Shown here: piece by piece, positions 38,520 through 49,175 of the stretch | How positions within the stretch are numbered: the stretch's first letter is position 1 | Layout: each line of letters starts with the position of its first letter | Origin: Gammaproteobacteria bacterium | GTDB taxonomy: Bacteria; Pseudomonadota; Gammaproteobacteria; GRL18 | Reading direction: 5' to 3' | DNA: 64,000 nucleotides | Assembly: GCA_015488755.1 (NCBI GenBank) | Contig: WFNB01000014.1 | Coordinates: forward strand, 1 to 64,000 | Notes under the pieces: model-generated | Databases searched by the model: none | Told to the model about the DNA's origin: nothing | What the model saw: the letters and a program-made list of their open reading frames with translations, nothing else | Program-made: the position numbers and the translations under genes

Positions 38520-40031
38520 TTATTCACTATTATGAATATCTAAAATCTCATTTTCTTTATCCAAACTGCTTTGCATGGCGTTATCATTACGACGCTGATC
38601 AATATCATCCAGATAATTCTGATCAATATCACCCGTAACATATTCACCATTAAAAACCGAGCAGTCAAATTGCTCAATCTGTTTATTACCACGATGGCAA
38701 GACTGAATAAGATCCTCTAAATCTTGATAAATAAGCCAGTCTGCACCAATTTCTTGGGCAATTTCTTCTGATGAACGTTGGTGAGCAACAAATTCTGTAG
38801 GCGATGGCATATCAATACCATAGACATTCGGGTATTTTACTGCGGGGGATGCTGAAGCGAAATAGACCTTTTTAGCACCGGCTTCACGAGCCATTTTGAC
38901 AATTTGACTGGATGTTGTACCACGTACAATAGAGTCATCAACCAACAACACATTACGGCCTTTAAACTCAAGTTCCATGGCATTAAGTTTCTTTTTCACA
39001 GAGCTTTTTCGTTCTTTTTGACCCGGCATAATAAAAGTGCGGCCAATATAGCGGTTTTTAATAAAGCCTTCACGATAGCGCACACCTAACACATTGGCTA
39101 ATTCTAAGGCCGACGAGCGGCTGGTGTCTGGGATTGGCATGACCACATCAATATCATGTTCTGGATGGATTTTTAATATTTTATTGGCCAGTTTCTCACC
39201 CATACGAAGACGTGCTTTATACACCGAGATATTATCCATAATGGAGTCAGGGCGGGCAAAATAAACATGCTCAAAAATACAAGGATGATATTGAGGCTTC
39301 TCAGCACACTGGCGCACAAAGACCTCACCCTTGGCGGTAATAATTATCGCTTCACCGGGTTTAATATCATCAATAAGTTCAAAACCTTGTACATCCAAAG
39401 CAACACTTTCAGAGGCCACACAATATTCAACGCCATCACTGGTACTGCGTTTACCATAGACAACTGGACGAATACCGTGGGGATCACGAAAACCAACAAT
39501 ACCATAGCCGGTGATCATGGCCACACTCGCATAAGCACCGCGACAACGTTTATGCACAGCACTGATGGCATTAAAGACATCATCTTCATCAATACGCAAT
39601 TTATGTGAGCTTTGTAACTCATGGGCAAAGACATTGAGTAATACTTCAGAGTCAGATTCTGTATTTAAGTGGCGAAGGTCTTGATTATAAATCTCTTCTT
39701 TTAACTCATTGGCATTGGTTAAATTGCCATTATGTGCCAAGGCGATACCATAAGGGGAATTGACATATAAAGGCTGTGCCTCAGCAGAAGAGGAGCTGCC
39801 CGCCGTCGGATAGCGTACATGCCCAATACCCATATTACCTTGTAATCGCATCATATCATGGGTGGAAAACACATCTTTAACCAGCCCATTGCCCTTGCGC
39901 AAATGCAAACGTTTATCATCATAGGTGACAATGCCAGCAGCATCCTGCCCTCTATGTTGAAGAACGGTTAAACCATCATATAGATCTTGATTGACGCAGT
40001 TTTTTGCAACAATACCAATAATGCCACACAT
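38520..40031 (-). CDS. purF: Amidophosphoribosyltransferase
   Basis: The first step of purine synthesis turns PRPP and glutamine into phosphoribosylamine. The 503-residue protein begins [11 protein letters not shown]; the Cys after Met is the glutaminase nucleophile, so the ATG at 40031 is the start and the 13 extra upstream codons are excluded. An AGGTG ribosome site precedes it. The PRPP site [17 protein letters not shown] is present. It follows cvpA in the classical cvpA-purF order. Confidence 0.98.
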   Translation of the reverse strand: MCGIIGIVAKNCVNQDLYDGLTVLQHRGQDAAGIVTYDDKRLHLRKGNGLVKDVFSTHDMMRLQGNMGIGHVRYPTAGSSSSAEAQPLYVNSPYGIALAHNGNLTNANELKEEIYNQDLRHLNTESDSEVLLNVFAHELQSSHKLRIDEDDVFNAISAVHKRCRGAYASVAMITGYGIVGFRDPHGIRPVVYGKRSTSDGVEYCVASESVALDVQGFELIDDIKPGEAIIITAKGEVFVRQCAEKPQYHPCIFEHVYFARPDSIMDNISVYKARLRMGEKLANKILKIHPEHDIDVVMPIPDTSRSSALELANVLGVRYREGFIKNRYIGRTFIMPGQKERKSSVKKKLNAMELEFKGRNVLLVDDSIVRGTTSSQIVKMAREAGAKKVYFASASPAVKYPNVYGIDMPSPTEFVAHQRSSEEIAQEIGADWLIYQDLEDLIQSCHRGNKQIEQFDCSVFNGEYVTGDIDQNYLDDIDQRRNDNAMQSSLDKENEILDIHNSE

Positions 40032-40047
40032 ATGTTTTGCACCTAAG

Positions 40048-40545
40048 CTAGTAGTGAATTTTTGCAGCAATTTCAGGAGGTAATAAGTCCATCATAAGCA
40101 CTGCAAGTTGTTGAAAATGTGAAATTAGAGCCGATTCTTGCCACCATGGGTCTTGGGGAACTAAAGTGAATCCAGCCAGTAAGACAATAATACCGACAAT
40201 AATAATGCCCCGCGCAATACCAAAGAGCATACCAATCGCCCGATCAGTACCTGACAAGCCTGTTTTATCAACCAATTGACCCACCATATTGGTTACTAGA
40301 GCACCGATAATAAGCGTCATAATAAATAATAGGACAAAGGCAACTAAAGCCAGTATAGAAGGTGGTAAGTTTAAATAGGGTTGAATCACAATGGCCATGG
40401 GATGCATATAAGCAAAGCTGACCCAAACTGCTAGAATCCACCCTGCCAATGCCAATGATTCACGCACAAAACCGCGTAGCAGACTAATGACTGTAGAAAT
40501 ACTAATAATGACAATGATAATATAATCAGGCCAGATTAAAGACAC
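40048..40545 (-). CDS. cvpA: CvpA family membrane protein
   Basis: The 165-residue inner-membrane protein has four hydrophobic helices. It starts [21 protein letters not shown] with the family's [20 protein letters not shown]. CvpA was named for colicin V production and is linked to envelope robustness; its molecular role is not settled. It precedes purF by 16 bases and follows the SPOR-domain gene. Confidence 0.95.
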   Translation of the reverse strand: MSLIWPDYIIIVIISISTVISLLRGFVRESLALAGWILAVWVSFAYMHPMAIVIQPYLNLPPSILALVAFVLLFIMTLIIGALVTNMVGQLVDKTGLSGTDRAIGMLFGIARGIIIVGIIVLLAGFTLVPQDPWWQESALISHFQQLAVLMMDLLPPEIAAKIHY

Positions 40546-40656
40546 AAATTATTCTCAATTAGTTATTGTGGTTCAGGAAAGTGCGCTATTTTAGCATGCC
40601 ATGCCATTAATTAAATCATTAATATAAAAATATTAGCCTCATAATAATACATTGGC

Positions 40657-41349
40657 TTAGGTTTTATATTTCACAATGACCGTATTTTTTAGTTTAAACT
40701 TTTTTTCAATTTGACTACGAATGCTAGCAACCTGATTAAATTTTAAATACGGTCCCACTCGCAAACGATAAACCTTACCCTTTGCTGTAACAATAGACTC
40801 AATATAGGCCTTAAATTTCTTTTTACGCAATTTATTTTGTAAATTAAAAGCATTCGACTTTTTACTAAAACTAGCAATCTGTATGGCATAGGCCTTATCT
40901 ATTTTTTTTGTTTTTGGTTTATAGGCTTTATCATAACGGTTATCGGTCACACGACTGGACTTATAAGTTGCTGTGGTGACTTTCGCTTTGGTGGTATTTT
41001 TTTTTGTCGTATTAAGAGCAATATTTTTTGTTGCTGGTTTTTTTACCACGTTACTCTTAGTGGGTTCTTTGTGAGGTATTTTTTTATTTTCAGGGGGGTC
41101 ATCCAATTCAGGAACAGAGGCAATCACTTCAGCCTTAGGCATTAACATAGGCTTAGGGATGTTTGGTAGTTGTTTGCTCAACTCAGGAGGCATTGGGGGG
41201 ATATTGTTTTGCAAACGAACCGAGTCACGCTGGATACCGCCATTAAGGAAAAAAGGGATAAATATCACCCCTAGGGAGACCAGCACCAGAGCACCTAAAA
41301 TGCGTTCTTTAATATTAACGGTTTGTTGCTCTTGTTGTTGGTCACTCAT
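40657..41349 (-). CDS. dedD: SPOR-domain protein, DedD-like
   Basis: The protein is a probable cell-division factor: a bitopic membrane protein whose C-terminal SPOR domain binds denuded septal peptidoglycan. The 230-residue protein has a membrane helix at about 17-36 (LGALVLVSLGVIFIPFFLNGG). A Pro/Lys/Thr-rich linker follows, then a SPOR domain (about 148-230: AYAIQIASFSKKSNAFNLQ, YRLRVGPYLKFNQV). Its place between folC and cvpA is that of DedD. Its start overlaps the folC end by eight bases. Confidence 0.9.
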   Translation of the reverse strand: MSDQQQEQQTVNIKERILGALVLVSLGVIFIPFFLNGGIQRDSVRLQNNIPPMPPELSKQLPNIPKPMLMPKAEVIASVPELDDPPENKKIPHKEPTKSNVVKKPATKNIALNTTKKNTTKAKVTTATYKSSRVTDNRYDKAYKPKTKKIDKAYAIQIASFSKKSNAFNLQNKLRKKKFKAYIESIVTAKGKVYRLRVGPYLKFNQVASIRSQIEKKFKLKNTVIVKYKT

Positions 41350-42730
41350 AAGAAATAATGGCTTCTTCTGTTGATAATAAATTCAATGCAGCACTGACGC
41401 TAAAAAAGGAGCCAAACACTAATAATAAGTCATTTCCCCTATTACCAGTGTGTTTAAAATGATCATAAGCATCAGTAAAGTTGGCAAAAACATCCGCCGA
41501 AACAGCTCGCTTATTTGCTATAGCCACTTCCTCTAATAGGCTTTTTATCTCTTGAGCGGGCATGGCTCGTGGTGTTGGCAAATCAATGATATGCCAATGA
41601 TGAATAAGGGGCAAAAGCAATGACAACACAGCTGAGACATCTTTATCCTTTAGCATCCCTATAATAACATGAATACGTAAAGAGCGATTATCAGCAGTCA
41701 TAGTATTTATATTCTGCTGTTTTTCTAGCATAATTTCTAGGGAGTGTTTTAATTCGGTAACAGCTTGCAGATTGTGCGCAACATCAACAATTGTTAAGGG
41801 ATTCTTAGTGATAATTTGAAACCGCCCTGCTAATTGAACCTTGCTCAGAGCAGAACGGATCTGAGCACCACTGACTGGAAATTTTTCTGCCAACAATTGC
41901 AAAATCATTAACACATTACTGGCATTTTTAAACTGTATCTCACCGGATAGATTGGGCTTGGGTAAACCGCTATACTCTGCTTTGATATTATTGTGATAAG
42001 ACCAATCCCACTGTTTTAAATCATCGGCTAGTTGATAGCAATAATCCTCTGAAAATTGATAAAACGAGAGCTGTTTTTGCTTCACTAGCTCAGCAATACT
42101 ATTGGGCATATTGATATCGCCATAAATAGCAGGCTTATCTGCACGGTAGATCCCCGCTTTTTCTAAACCAATGGTGTCTCGATCACTACCTAACCAATCC
42201 TGATGGTCAATATCAATGGTGGTCACTAAGGCAATATCAGGGTCGATACAATTTACCGCATCCAAACGACCACCTAAGCCCACTTCTAAAATAGCAATTT
42301 GGCAGTTTTGTTGATAGATAATATCAATAGCCGCTAAGGTACCAAACTCAAAATAACTCAGTGAAATATCACCTCTTGCCTGATCAATACGCTCAAATGC
42401 TTGACAAATAAGAGTATCGCAAACGGCTTGCTGATTAATCTTAATACGTTCATTATAGCGCAGAAGATGAGGCGAGGTGTAGCTACCCACCTGATAACCT
42501 GCATGGCTGAGAATGGCTTCAAGCATTGCCACAGTCGAGCCTTTACCATTGGTTCCAGCAATGCTAATAATGGTAAAGGGAAAGACAGCAGGAGAGTTTT
42601 GCTGAGAACTGGGGTGACACTCAGGCAAGAGTCGCTTCAGCACTTGGGCGACTCGTTCTAAGCCCAGATCAATTTCCTTAGGATGCAATGTCTCTTGCCA
42701 ATGGAGCCACTGCGATAGAGTTTTGGACAT
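41342..42730 (-). CDS. folC: Dihydrofolate/folylpolyglutamate synthase
   Basis: The enzyme makes dihydrofolate from dihydropteroate and adds gamma-glutamates. The 462-residue Mur-ligase-type protein has the P-loop ISIAGTNGKGSTVAML (Gly-rich loop about 59-66), YTSPHLLRYNERIKI, EVGLGGRLDAVN and a C-terminal domain with TIVDVAHN. It follows accD by 11 bases, as in most Gammaproteobacteria. Confidence 0.97.
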   Translation of the reverse strand: MSKTLSQWLHWQETLHPKEIDLGLERVAQVLKRLLPECHPSSQQNSPAVFPFTIISIAGTNGKGSTVAMLEAILSHAGYQVGSYTSPHLLRYNERIKINQQAVCDTLICQAFERIDQARGDISLSYFEFGTLAAIDIIYQQNCQIAILEVGLGGRLDAVNCIDPDIALVTTIDIDHQDWLGSDRDTIGLEKAGIYRADKPAIYGDINMPNSIAELVKQKQLSFYQFSEDYCYQLADDLKQWDWSYHNNIKAEYSGLPKPNLSGEIQFKNASNVLMILQLLAEKFPVSGAQIRSALSKVQLAGRFQIITKNPLTIVDVAHNLQAVTELKHSLEIMLEKQQNINTMTADNRSLRIHVIIGMLKDKDVSAVLSLLLPLIHHWHIIDLPTPRAMPAQEIKSLLEEVAIANKRAVSADVFANFTDAYDHFKHTGNRGNDLLLVFGSFFSVSAALNLLSTEEAIISYE

Positions 42731-42741
42731 GAGCGAAACGT

Positions 42742-43599
42742 TTATTGAGCTTGTTTATTCATCAACATTGATAAAATATTAACCAGTCTATCACCCATTT
42801 CAAGGCGAGGGACAATCATATCAATTGCACCATGCTCAAGTAAAAATTCACTGCGCTGAAAGCCCTCGGGTAATTTTTCTCGAACCGTCTGCTCAATCAC
42901 CCGTGGTCCGGCAAAACCAATAAGCGCATTGGGTTCGGCAATATTGATATCACCTAAGGTAGCAAAACTGGCTGACACGCCACCCATTGTCGGATCGGTC
43001 ATAACTGAAATAAAGGGCAAGCCACGACGGCGCAGTCGACCCAGTGCTGCACTGGTTTTTGCCATTTGCATTAAGGAAAACAAGGCTTCTTGCATTCGCG
43101 CACCACCACTGGCAGAAAAACACACCAAGGGGAGATCGTTTTCTAAACAGTGGTTGACAGCTCGAACAAATTTTTCGCCTACCACTGCTCCCATTGAACC
43201 ACCCATAAAACGAAATTCAAAGGCCGCAATAACCAAGGGAAAGTCTTTTATTTTACCTTCTACTGTAATTAAGGCATCTTTTTCATCCGTTGCTTTTTGA
43301 GCCGCAATAATACGATCTTTATACTTTTTAGAGTCCTTAAACTTTAATTCATCTACAGGTTCTAAATTTTCTGATAACTCAATCAGTGAACCTTCATCCA
43401 ATAAGTTATCAAGACGCTTGCGAGCAAAAATACGCATATGATGATCGCATTTAGGACAGACTTCCTGATTACGTTCTAATTCAACTCGATAAAGTACCGC
43501 ACTACAGGCTGGGCACTTATCCCACAAACCTTCTGGAACCGCTTTTTTAGAAGCGCCTGTGGTGGTAATTGAGGGTAATAAACTTGTAAACCAATTCAT
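42742..43599 (-). CDS. accD: Acetyl-CoA carboxylase carboxyltransferase subunit beta
   Basis: Together with AccA the protein transfers carboxyl from biotin to acetyl-CoA. The 285-residue protein has the N-terminal zinc ribbon (Cys29, Cys32, Cys48, Cys51 in CPAC and CPKC). The crotonase-like core has [20 protein letters not shown] and [16 protein letters not shown]. It lies between trpA and folC. accA is not found after dnaE, so it must be elsewhere. Confidence 0.98.
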   Translation of the reverse strand: MNWFTSLLPSITTTGASKKAVPEGLWDKCPACSAVLYRVELERNQEVCPKCDHHMRIFARKRLDNLLDEGSLIELSENLEPVDELKFKDSKKYKDRIIAAQKATDEKDALITVEGKIKDFPLVIAAFEFRFMGGSMGAVVGEKFVRAVNHCLENDLPLVCFSASGGARMQEALFSLMQMAKTSAALGRLRRRGLPFISVMTDPTMGGVSASFATLGDINIAEPNALIGFAGPRVIEQTVREKLPEGFQRSEFLLEHGAIDMIVPRLEMGDRLVNILSMLMNKQAQ

Positions 43600-43660
43600 A
43601 ATTATTTCTCTATTTTGGCCAATATTTTCTAAGTATATGCTATTTTTTACTCTATTATGT

Positions 43661-44482
43661 TTAAACGTCCAGCGCCGTTCGCATTGATACTAATACTTGG
43701 CTAATATCTGCTGTAATTTTCTTGTTGCCTTCTTCATTACTTAAAGAACGAGCATTTTGTTCCACCAGATTAACCAAAGCACTGCCAACAACAACCGCAT
43801 CGGCAACCTGCCCGACAGCAGCTGCTGTTTCGGCATTTTTAATCCCAAAACCAACCCCAATAGGCAAATCAGTCACTTCTTTAATAACCGCCAAACGCTT
43901 AGCTACTTCATCCGTATCTAAGGCAGAGGTTCCTGTGACACCTTTGACAGAGACATAATAAACAAAGCCACTAGCGTATTGGCAAATAATCGTCATACGA
44001 TCTTTCGTGGTGGTTGGTGATAATAAAAAGATGGGATCAAGCTCACACGCTCGTAATGCTGGAATATAGCTCTGTGCTTCTTCTGGTGGAATATCAACAG
44101 TTAAGACACCATCCACACCGGCATCATGAGCGGCTTTAGCGAAGCACTCATAACCCATCACTTCAATGGGATTGAGATAGCCCATTAATACCACAGGTGT
44201 ATCATTATTAGTTAGACGAAAGGTTTTGACCATCGCCAGTACATCACTTAACGAGGTACCATACACTAAGGCTCTTTCACTGGCCTTTTGAATAACAGGA
44301 CCATCAGCCATTGGATCAGAAAAAGGTACGCCCAGCTCAATAATATCGGCACCCGATGCCACCATAGCATGCATTAAATCAACGGTGATCTCAGGGTTTG
44401 GATCACCCGCTGCCACATAAGGGATCAGAGCTTTTTTATGTTCTTGTTTTAGTTGAGCAAAACAGCCTTTTATACGACTCAT
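43661..44482 (-). CDS. trpA: Tryptophan synthase alpha chain
   Basis: The subunit cleaves indole-3-glycerol phosphate to indole and passes it to TrpB. The 273-residue TIM barrel has the catalytic Glu49 in [16 protein letters not shown] with Asp60, and the phosphate loop [11 protein letters not shown]. It lies 36 bases after trpB, so co-expression of the alpha2beta2 complex is expected. Confidence 0.98.
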   Translation of the reverse strand: MSRIKGCFAQLKQEHKKALIPYVAAGDPNPEITVDLMHAMVASGADIIELGVPFSDPMADGPVIQKASERALVYGTSLSDVLAMVKTFRLTNNDTPVVLMGYLNPIEVMGYECFAKAAHDAGVDGVLTVDIPPEEAQSYIPALRACELDPIFLLSPTTTKDRMTIICQYASGFVYYVSVKGVTGTSALDTDEVAKRLAVIKEVTDLPIGVGFGIKNAETAAAVGQVADAVVVGSALVNLVEQNARSLSNEEGNKKITADISQVLVSMRTALDV

Positions 44483-44518
44483 TGGATATATCTTCTCTTT
44501 TTTATAACAAACCAGATA

Positions 44519-45742
44519 CTAAAATTCAATGCCATCAATGGTGGCAACGGTATGAATGTCTTTATCACCACGACCGGATAAGTTAACCACAATAAACTGA
44601 TCCTTATCCATTGTGGGCGCTAATTTCTTCACATAGGCCATGGCATGACTGGACTCTAAGGCCGGCATAATCCCTTCTATACGGGTCAGGTCATGAAAAC
44701 CACTCAGCGCTTCTTCATCCGTTACCGAGACATAGTTAGCTCGACCAATATCTTTAAGCCATGAGTGTTCAGGACCAACACCGGGGTAATCCAAACCGGC
44801 TGAAACCGAATGCGTAGGAATAATTTGCCCGTGTTTATCTTCCATTAAGTAGGTACGATTACCATGTAATACCCCAGGTTTTCCGGCACACAAAGGCGCT
44901 GCATGTTGACCGGTTTCTAAACCATGTCCGGCGGCTTCAACGCCATACATGGAGACCTCCTGATCATCGACAAAGGGGTAAAATAAACCAATAGCATTGG
45001 AACCACCACCGATACAGGCAACTAAGGCATCGGGTAAACGGCCTTCATGTTGCATGCTTTGCTCTCTGGCTTCTCGACCAATCACCGCCTGAAAGTCTCT
45101 TACCATCGCAGGATAAGGATGAGGCCCTGCCGCTGTACCGATAATATAGAAGGTTCTATCAATATTAGTGACCCAGTCTCGCATGGCCTCATTAAGTGCA
45201 TCTTTTAAGGTTCTTGAACCGGACTCTACTGAGACCACCTGAGCACCTAACAATTTCATCCGATAGACATTTAATGCTTGGCGCTGAATGTCTTCGGCCC
45301 CCATATAAACCACACACTCAAGCCCTAAGCGAGCGGCGACGGTCGCAGTAGCCACGCCATGTTGACCCGCTCCGGTTTCGGCGATAATACGGGTTTTACC
45401 CATACGCTTGGCTAATAACATTTGCCCAACGGTATTGTTTACCTTGTGAGCACCGGTATGGTTAAGATCTTCACGCTTAAGGTAAATCTTAGCGCCACCG
45501 AGTTCTCGACTCCAACGTTCCGCAAAATAAAGGGGGGACGGACGGCCAACATAATGAGCTAAATCATTATCCAATTCTGCTAAAAACTCAGGGTCTTGAA
45601 AATAGTTAATATACGCCTGATTCAGTTCATCCAAAGGTTCCATCAAGGTTTCTGGAACGAACATACCGCCATATTGACCAAAATGCCCGTTATCATCAGG
45701 CATATCAGACAGTTTGTTTTCCGTCTGCTGTTCTATTGTCAT
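44519..45742 (-). CDS. trpB: Tryptophan synthase beta chain
   Basis: This PLP enzyme joins indole and serine to form tryptophan. The 407-residue protein has the PLP lysine (Lys100) in [13 protein letters not shown], the [13 protein letters not shown] loop and [16 protein letters not shown] complete C-terminal [13 protein letters not shown] is present. It lies between trpF and trpA; the other trp genes (trpE, D, C) are not in the window. Confidence 0.98.
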   Translation of the reverse strand: MTIEQQTENKLSDMPDDNGHFGQYGGMFVPETLMEPLDELNQAYINYFQDPEFLAELDNDLAHYVGRPSPLYFAERWSRELGGAKIYLKREDLNHTGAHKVNNTVGQMLLAKRMGKTRIIAETGAGQHGVATATVAARLGLECVVYMGAEDIQRQALNVYRMKLLGAQVVSVESGSRTLKDALNEAMRDWVTNIDRTFYIIGTAAGPHPYPAMVRDFQAVIGREAREQSMQHEGRLPDALVACIGGGSNAIGLFYPFVDDQEVSMYGVEAAGHGLETGQHAAPLCAGKPGVLHGNRTYLMEDKHGQIIPTHSVSAGLDYPGVGPEHSWLKDIGRANYVSVTDEEALSGFHDLTRIEGIMPALESSHAMAYVKKLAPTMDKDQFIVVNLSGRGDKDIHTVATIDGIEF

Positions 45743-45783
45743 TAAAATTACTACCGTTTTATCAAAAATTTATAAACGAATCG

Positions 45784-46416
45784 CTAGCGAACCTGAGCCA
45801 TAAACTGACTGATTTTTTGCTGATCTTTACCTTTTTTAGCTACTTTTGCTCCAGAATCGGCAGAATATTCCACACCACCGCTGACATCAACCGCATAGGG
45901 TTTTACTTGTTTAATTGCCTGAGCTACATTATCAGCGACCAAACCACCAGCAAGAATAATAGGCAAGTGTAAATCATGGGGGACTTTATCCCAATTAAAC
46001 ACTTCACCCGTACCACCTGGAATACCTTTTTTATAGGTATCTAAGAGCAAACCTCGAGCACTGCTATAGTGTTTATCCAGCGCATATAAATCCAGCCCAT
46101 CTTTCATACGAATGGCCTTAATATAATCACGCTGAAAAGACGTACAAAAAGGCTCATCTTCATCACCATGAAACTGAATAATATCAATACTGACCTGTGC
46201 TAATACATCATCGATCTCATGTTTTGAGGCATTAACAAATAAGGCAACCACTGTTACAAAAGGTGGCAAACTGGCAACAATCTCAGCCGCCTGATCCTTG
46301 GTGACATAACGTGAACTGGGTGGATAAAAAACCAAACCAATGGCATCCGCACCAGCATCACATGCCGACTTTGCATCCTTTGTACTGGTAATACCACAAA
46401 TTTTGACCCGAGTCAT
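45784..46416 (-). CDS. trpF: Phosphoribosylanthranilate isomerase
   Basis: This tryptophan-pathway enzyme is a 210-residue TIM barrel. The catalytic Cys7 is in VKICGIT. Other motifs are DAIGLVFYPPSSRYV, IIQFHGDE, ILAGGL, and the catalytic Asp in AVDVSGGVEY. It begins the trpF-trpB-trpA-accD-folC-dedD-cvpA-purF run, and the upstream gap of nearly 400 bases presumably holds the operon promoter. Confidence 0.97.
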   Translation of the reverse strand: MTRVKICGITSTKDAKSACDAGADAIGLVFYPPSSRYVTKDQAAEIVASLPPFVTVVALFVNASKHEIDDVLAQVSIDIIQFHGDEDEPFCTSFQRDYIKAIRMKDGLDLYALDKHYSSARGLLLDTYKKGIPGGTGEVFNWDKVPHDLHLPIILAGGLVADNVAQAIKQVKPYAVDVSGGVEYSADSGAKVAKKGKDQQKISQFMAQVR

Positions 46417-46810
46417 TTATTGTTTCTACCTATGATAAGTCTTATCAATCAGATATTTCTTGCAACACTATTTACAACACCAAGAGCCTTATTTAAGGGG
46501 GCAAATTATCCCATATTTTGTACTTCATTCCTACATAATAGATAACAATATAACAAATGTTCATCTATAATATCACTCATGTTTCAGTCTACGCATTTTT
46601 ATTGTCGGTATTATCCTAAAAATCTGGGTAATTACGCTATAAATACTGAACATCTAATCAAAAGTCGTAAGTTGGTCTCTAGCTAATAAAATGATAATAA
46701 TTCAATTCGTACCTAGTTATAAAATGATACTGCTCTTGAAACTGGGACTTCAATCCCATACATCTTGCATGGCTAAAGCCCTAACTCCTTTTCAATAGTA
46801 AAGACAAACG
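46417..46810. other. Intergenic region between trpF and a histidine kinase
   Basis: This 394-base AT-rich gap separates divergent genes and presumably contains both promoters. I saw no trp leader peptide or attenuator hairpin and no riboswitch that I recognise. Near its right end (46738-46780) is a sequence that is also found, inverted, at 62422-62463. Confidence 0.5.
46738..46780 (+). repeat. Dispersed short repeat, copy A
   Basis: The first 20 bases (GAAACTGGGACTTCAATCCC) match the reverse complement of 62444-62463 at 16 of 20 positions, and a shared GCTAAA follows at a similar distance. In the other copy this part is a perfect six-base hairpin; here it has diverged. Function is unknown. 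Confidence 0.4.
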
Positions 46811-48202
46811 ATGAAAATAGAAGATAAAAAACATCTTTGGTGGTTATCAAGCGATAATAGTATTGCCCAAGAACAACTTAACTTACTATTTAAACATTCT
46901 TTAAATGCTAATTATACCGTCATTATTGGTACTCTTTTCATTATCTATTTTCTATTTAACACCGCTACCCATTTGTCATTGATATCTTGGGGAGTCACAA
47001 TGTGTCTGCTTGCTATTGTGCGGATTTTATTAGCAAAAAATAGCCATTTTGGTTCGTCAGAAAAAAACCAACAGCTTGCTAAAAGCTATTTATTATTAAC
47101 CTTTTTCATGGGATGTATCTGGGCTTTACTGCCCATCTTATTTTTTGATAGTGACTTAGTGGGTGGGGGCTTTATTGTTATTATTTTTATGATTGCCACT
47201 TCTGGGATTATTATTTTATCTTCTATACTCATCATCACCCCTGCTTATATTATCCCTCCCTTAATGACATTGGCTTATTCATATTATACTCAAGACAATA
47301 ATGGCCAATTTATTGCTATTGCCATAGCCTTCATTGCCCTGCCCTTATTTTTACGCTCAGCAATCACCTATAATTCATATATTCTATACACACTGAATCT
47401 TTCTGCTCATTTAAAAAAATCCTTAGCACTGGAGCAACACAATAAGAAAACACTTGAACAACAAAATAGTGCCATTAAAGAACAATCACTGGTATTACAA
47501 GAAGCCCAGAGAAAAGCAGAACATGCCAGTCAGGCAAAGTCACAATTTTTATCTCATATGAGTCATGAGCTAAGGACACCACTGAATGCCATTCTTGGAT
47601 TTTCTCAACTGCTCGAATTAGACAAAGAACAATTTGATCATACTCAGCAAGATAATATTCAGGAAATTCTTAATGCCAGTCGCCATTTACTTGATCTTAT
47701 TAATGAGATACTAGATCTTGCTAAAATTGAATCGGGTAAATTAGAAATTTCTAAAACCCATGTGCCCGTAAATGACCTATTACAAACCTGCATACAGCTT
47801 ATCTCACCACAAATGAATGAGAGAAAAATCACCCTCACGGATAATATCACAGTACAAAATCTAACGGTATTTACTGACCCTCAACGATTTAAGCAAATCT
47901 TAATCAACCTGCTTTCTAATGCCGTCAAATACAATAGGAAACAAGGTACGATTATATTAGATGCAAAAACAAATGAGCATGGCCGTTTATGCCTTTCTAT
48001 TAGCGATACCGGCAATGGTTTAAGCCAAGAAGAAATAAACACACTTTTTACCCCGTTTAACCGTTTGCATAGTGCCCATGAAGTCGATGGCACAGGCATT
48101 GGTCTGGTGATCAGTAAGCATTTAATCGAGCTTATGGGGGGCAGTATCGGCGTTCAAAGTACCGTTGGTCAGGGTAGTACCTTTTGGATAAAATTCAGCT
48201 AA
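46811..48202 (+). CDS. Orphan membrane sensor histidine kinase
   Basis: The 463-residue kinase has an N-terminal membrane region of about five to six helices (residues 33-195) with almost no periplasmic loop. A coiled linker (about 200-245) follows. The HisKA H-box [20 protein letters not shown] carries phospho-acceptor His252. The ATPase domain has an N-box ([11 protein letters not shown]), SDTGNGLS and [14 protein letters not shown]. It lacks a receiver domain and no response regulator is adjacent, so its partner is elsewhere. It ends 195 bases before the CRISPR array. Confidence 0.93.
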   Translation: MKIEDKKHLWWLSSDNSIAQEQLNLLFKHSLNANYTVIIGTLFIIYFLFNTATHLSLISWGVTMCLLAIVRILLAKNSHFGSSEKNQQLAKSYLLLTFFMGCIWALLPILFFDSDLVGGGFIVIIFMIATSGIIILSSILIITPAYIIPPLMTLAYSYYTQDNNGQFIAIAIAFIALPLFLRSAITYNSYILYTLNLSAHLKKSLALEQHNKKTLEQQNSAIKEQSLVLQEAQRKAEHASQAKSQFLSHMSHELRTPLNAILGFSQLLELDKEQFDHTQQDNIQEILNASRHLLDLINEILDLAKIESGKLEISKTHVPVNDLLQTCIQLISPQMNERKITLTDNITVQNLTVFTDPQRFKQILINLLSNAVKYNRKQGTIILDAKTNEHGRLCLSISDTGNGLSQEEINTLFTPFNRLHSAHEVDGTGIGLVISKHLIELMGGSIGVQSTVGQGSTFWIKFS

Positions 48203-48396
48203 TATTTTTCAAGTAACATCTACTCTATCAAATTTACTGATTATTTTGAGACGTTCGTGTGGCTTATTCGTATTGCCAAGCTTCTACTAAGCAAATTCAT
48301 AAAGCACCCTATCAATCGCTACAATACCGTAGCCATATTATTAATACCTAGCCGTCTTGCACCAGATTGGGAAGTGAATACGCCCGCTGGTGTTGA

Positions 48397-48641
48397 GTTT
48401 TCATCCCGTTCTAATGTCCGGTCGTCTCACGTCCTGATTTTACAATACCTACGGTACGTGAACCGAGTTTTCATCCCGTTCTAATGTCCGGTCGTCTCAC
48501 AAATTCAATGCGGAACCGTTATTTATTGTGATTTTGAGTTTTCATCCCGTTCTAATGTCCGGTCGTCTCACAATAAAGCAAAACTGGACTGTGATATTGA
48601 AAATCTTGTTTTCATCCCGTTCTAATGTCCGGTCGTCTCAC
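48397..48641 (-). CRISPR. CRISPR array, four repeats and three spacers
   Basis: Four identical 34-base repeats lie at 48397-48430, 48467-48500, 48538-48571 and 48608-48641. On the plus strand each begins GTTTTCATCCCG and ends CGGTCGTCTCAC. The three lower-coordinate copies also share GA just before, making 36 bases; the 48608 copy has TT instead. Spacers are 36, 37 and 36 bases and unrelated. Read on the minus strand the repeat ends in GGGATGAAAAC, like the GAAAC-type 5' handles of type III crRNAs. The array is therefore probably transcribed leftward, in line with the cas operon that ends at 48891. Confidence 0.95.
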
Positions 48642-48890
48642 CCTGCCACTATAACTCTTTGATTTTGAAAAGCAAAAAGTGACTGGATCGGCGCAAGTAT
48701 TGTGCTTTATCCCATTATCATCCCAATAGGCTAAAATTAGCAAGTCAGCGTGAGTTTTTCTTTTAAAATCAATGATCTGCGCAACCTCCTTTTGTTTTAG
48801 TTATAAATTTTAGTATAATCAATATATTAGCTCTTTTCTGTCTATTTTTTAAGCACTTTAACTATTTGCGCCGATATTAATGATTCTTAT
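48642..48890 (-). promoter_or_regulatory. Probable CRISPR leader
   Basis: This AT-rich, gene-free stretch of 249 bases lies between the last gene of the cas operon and the first repeat in the deduced direction of transcription. Its position and composition fit a leader carrying the array promoter. I could not define the promoter. The array might also be read from the cas operon transcript. Confidence 0.5.
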
Positions 48891-49175
48891 TTATGTTTTT
48901 TTGATAAATTCTCTTATACGATATTCTTTTTCTTGTAAATTATGGCCGTCCCATTGTTTATGATACTCAGGCCATTGCCCCTGTAGTTCTTTTTGGGGAA
49001 TATGCCAACCAACTTGTCCTGTTGGTAAATCTATCATTAACACAGGATAATCAGGCTCATTAGAGTCACCAGCAATACCTACAGCATATCCTTGTAGCAT
49101 TGCTAATTTTGCCATTGCCATAACGGCTTGGTTGCGTTCATAATAAATTTTATCTTTTAGATTTAGGTTTTTCAA
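48891..49175 (-). CDS. Small CRISPR-linked protein, unknown
   Basis: The 94-residue protein starts inside the end of the three-RAMP gene (26-base overlap), so it belongs to the same operon. Visible motifs are YYERNQAVMAMAKLAMLQGY, LMIDLPTGQVGWHIPQKEL and WDGHNLQEKEYRIREFIKK. I recall short proteins with similar LPTGQ-WH and WDGH patterns from phage and plasmid contexts, but cannot name a family or function. It has no signal peptide or membrane helix. It could be a small effector subunit or an accessory. Confidence 0.65.
   Translation of the reverse strand: MKNLNLKDKIYYERNQAVMAMAKLAMLQGYAVGIAGDSNEPDYPVLMIDLPTGQVGWHIPQKELQGQWPEYHKQWDGHNLQEKEYRIREFIKKT

Noticed and set aside
46417-46810. trp leader peptide or attenuator ahead of trpF
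   Set aside because: No short frame with consecutive Trp codons and no competing hairpins followed by a T-run were found.
48257-48484. 75-codon plus-strand open frame before and into the CRISPR array
   Set aside because: It runs through two CRISPR repeats and is explained by the array rather than by coding.
48203-48890. Search for cas1, cas2 or a reverse transcriptase next to the array
   Set aside because: No frame long enough or with Cas1/Cas2 motifs is present on either side of the array.
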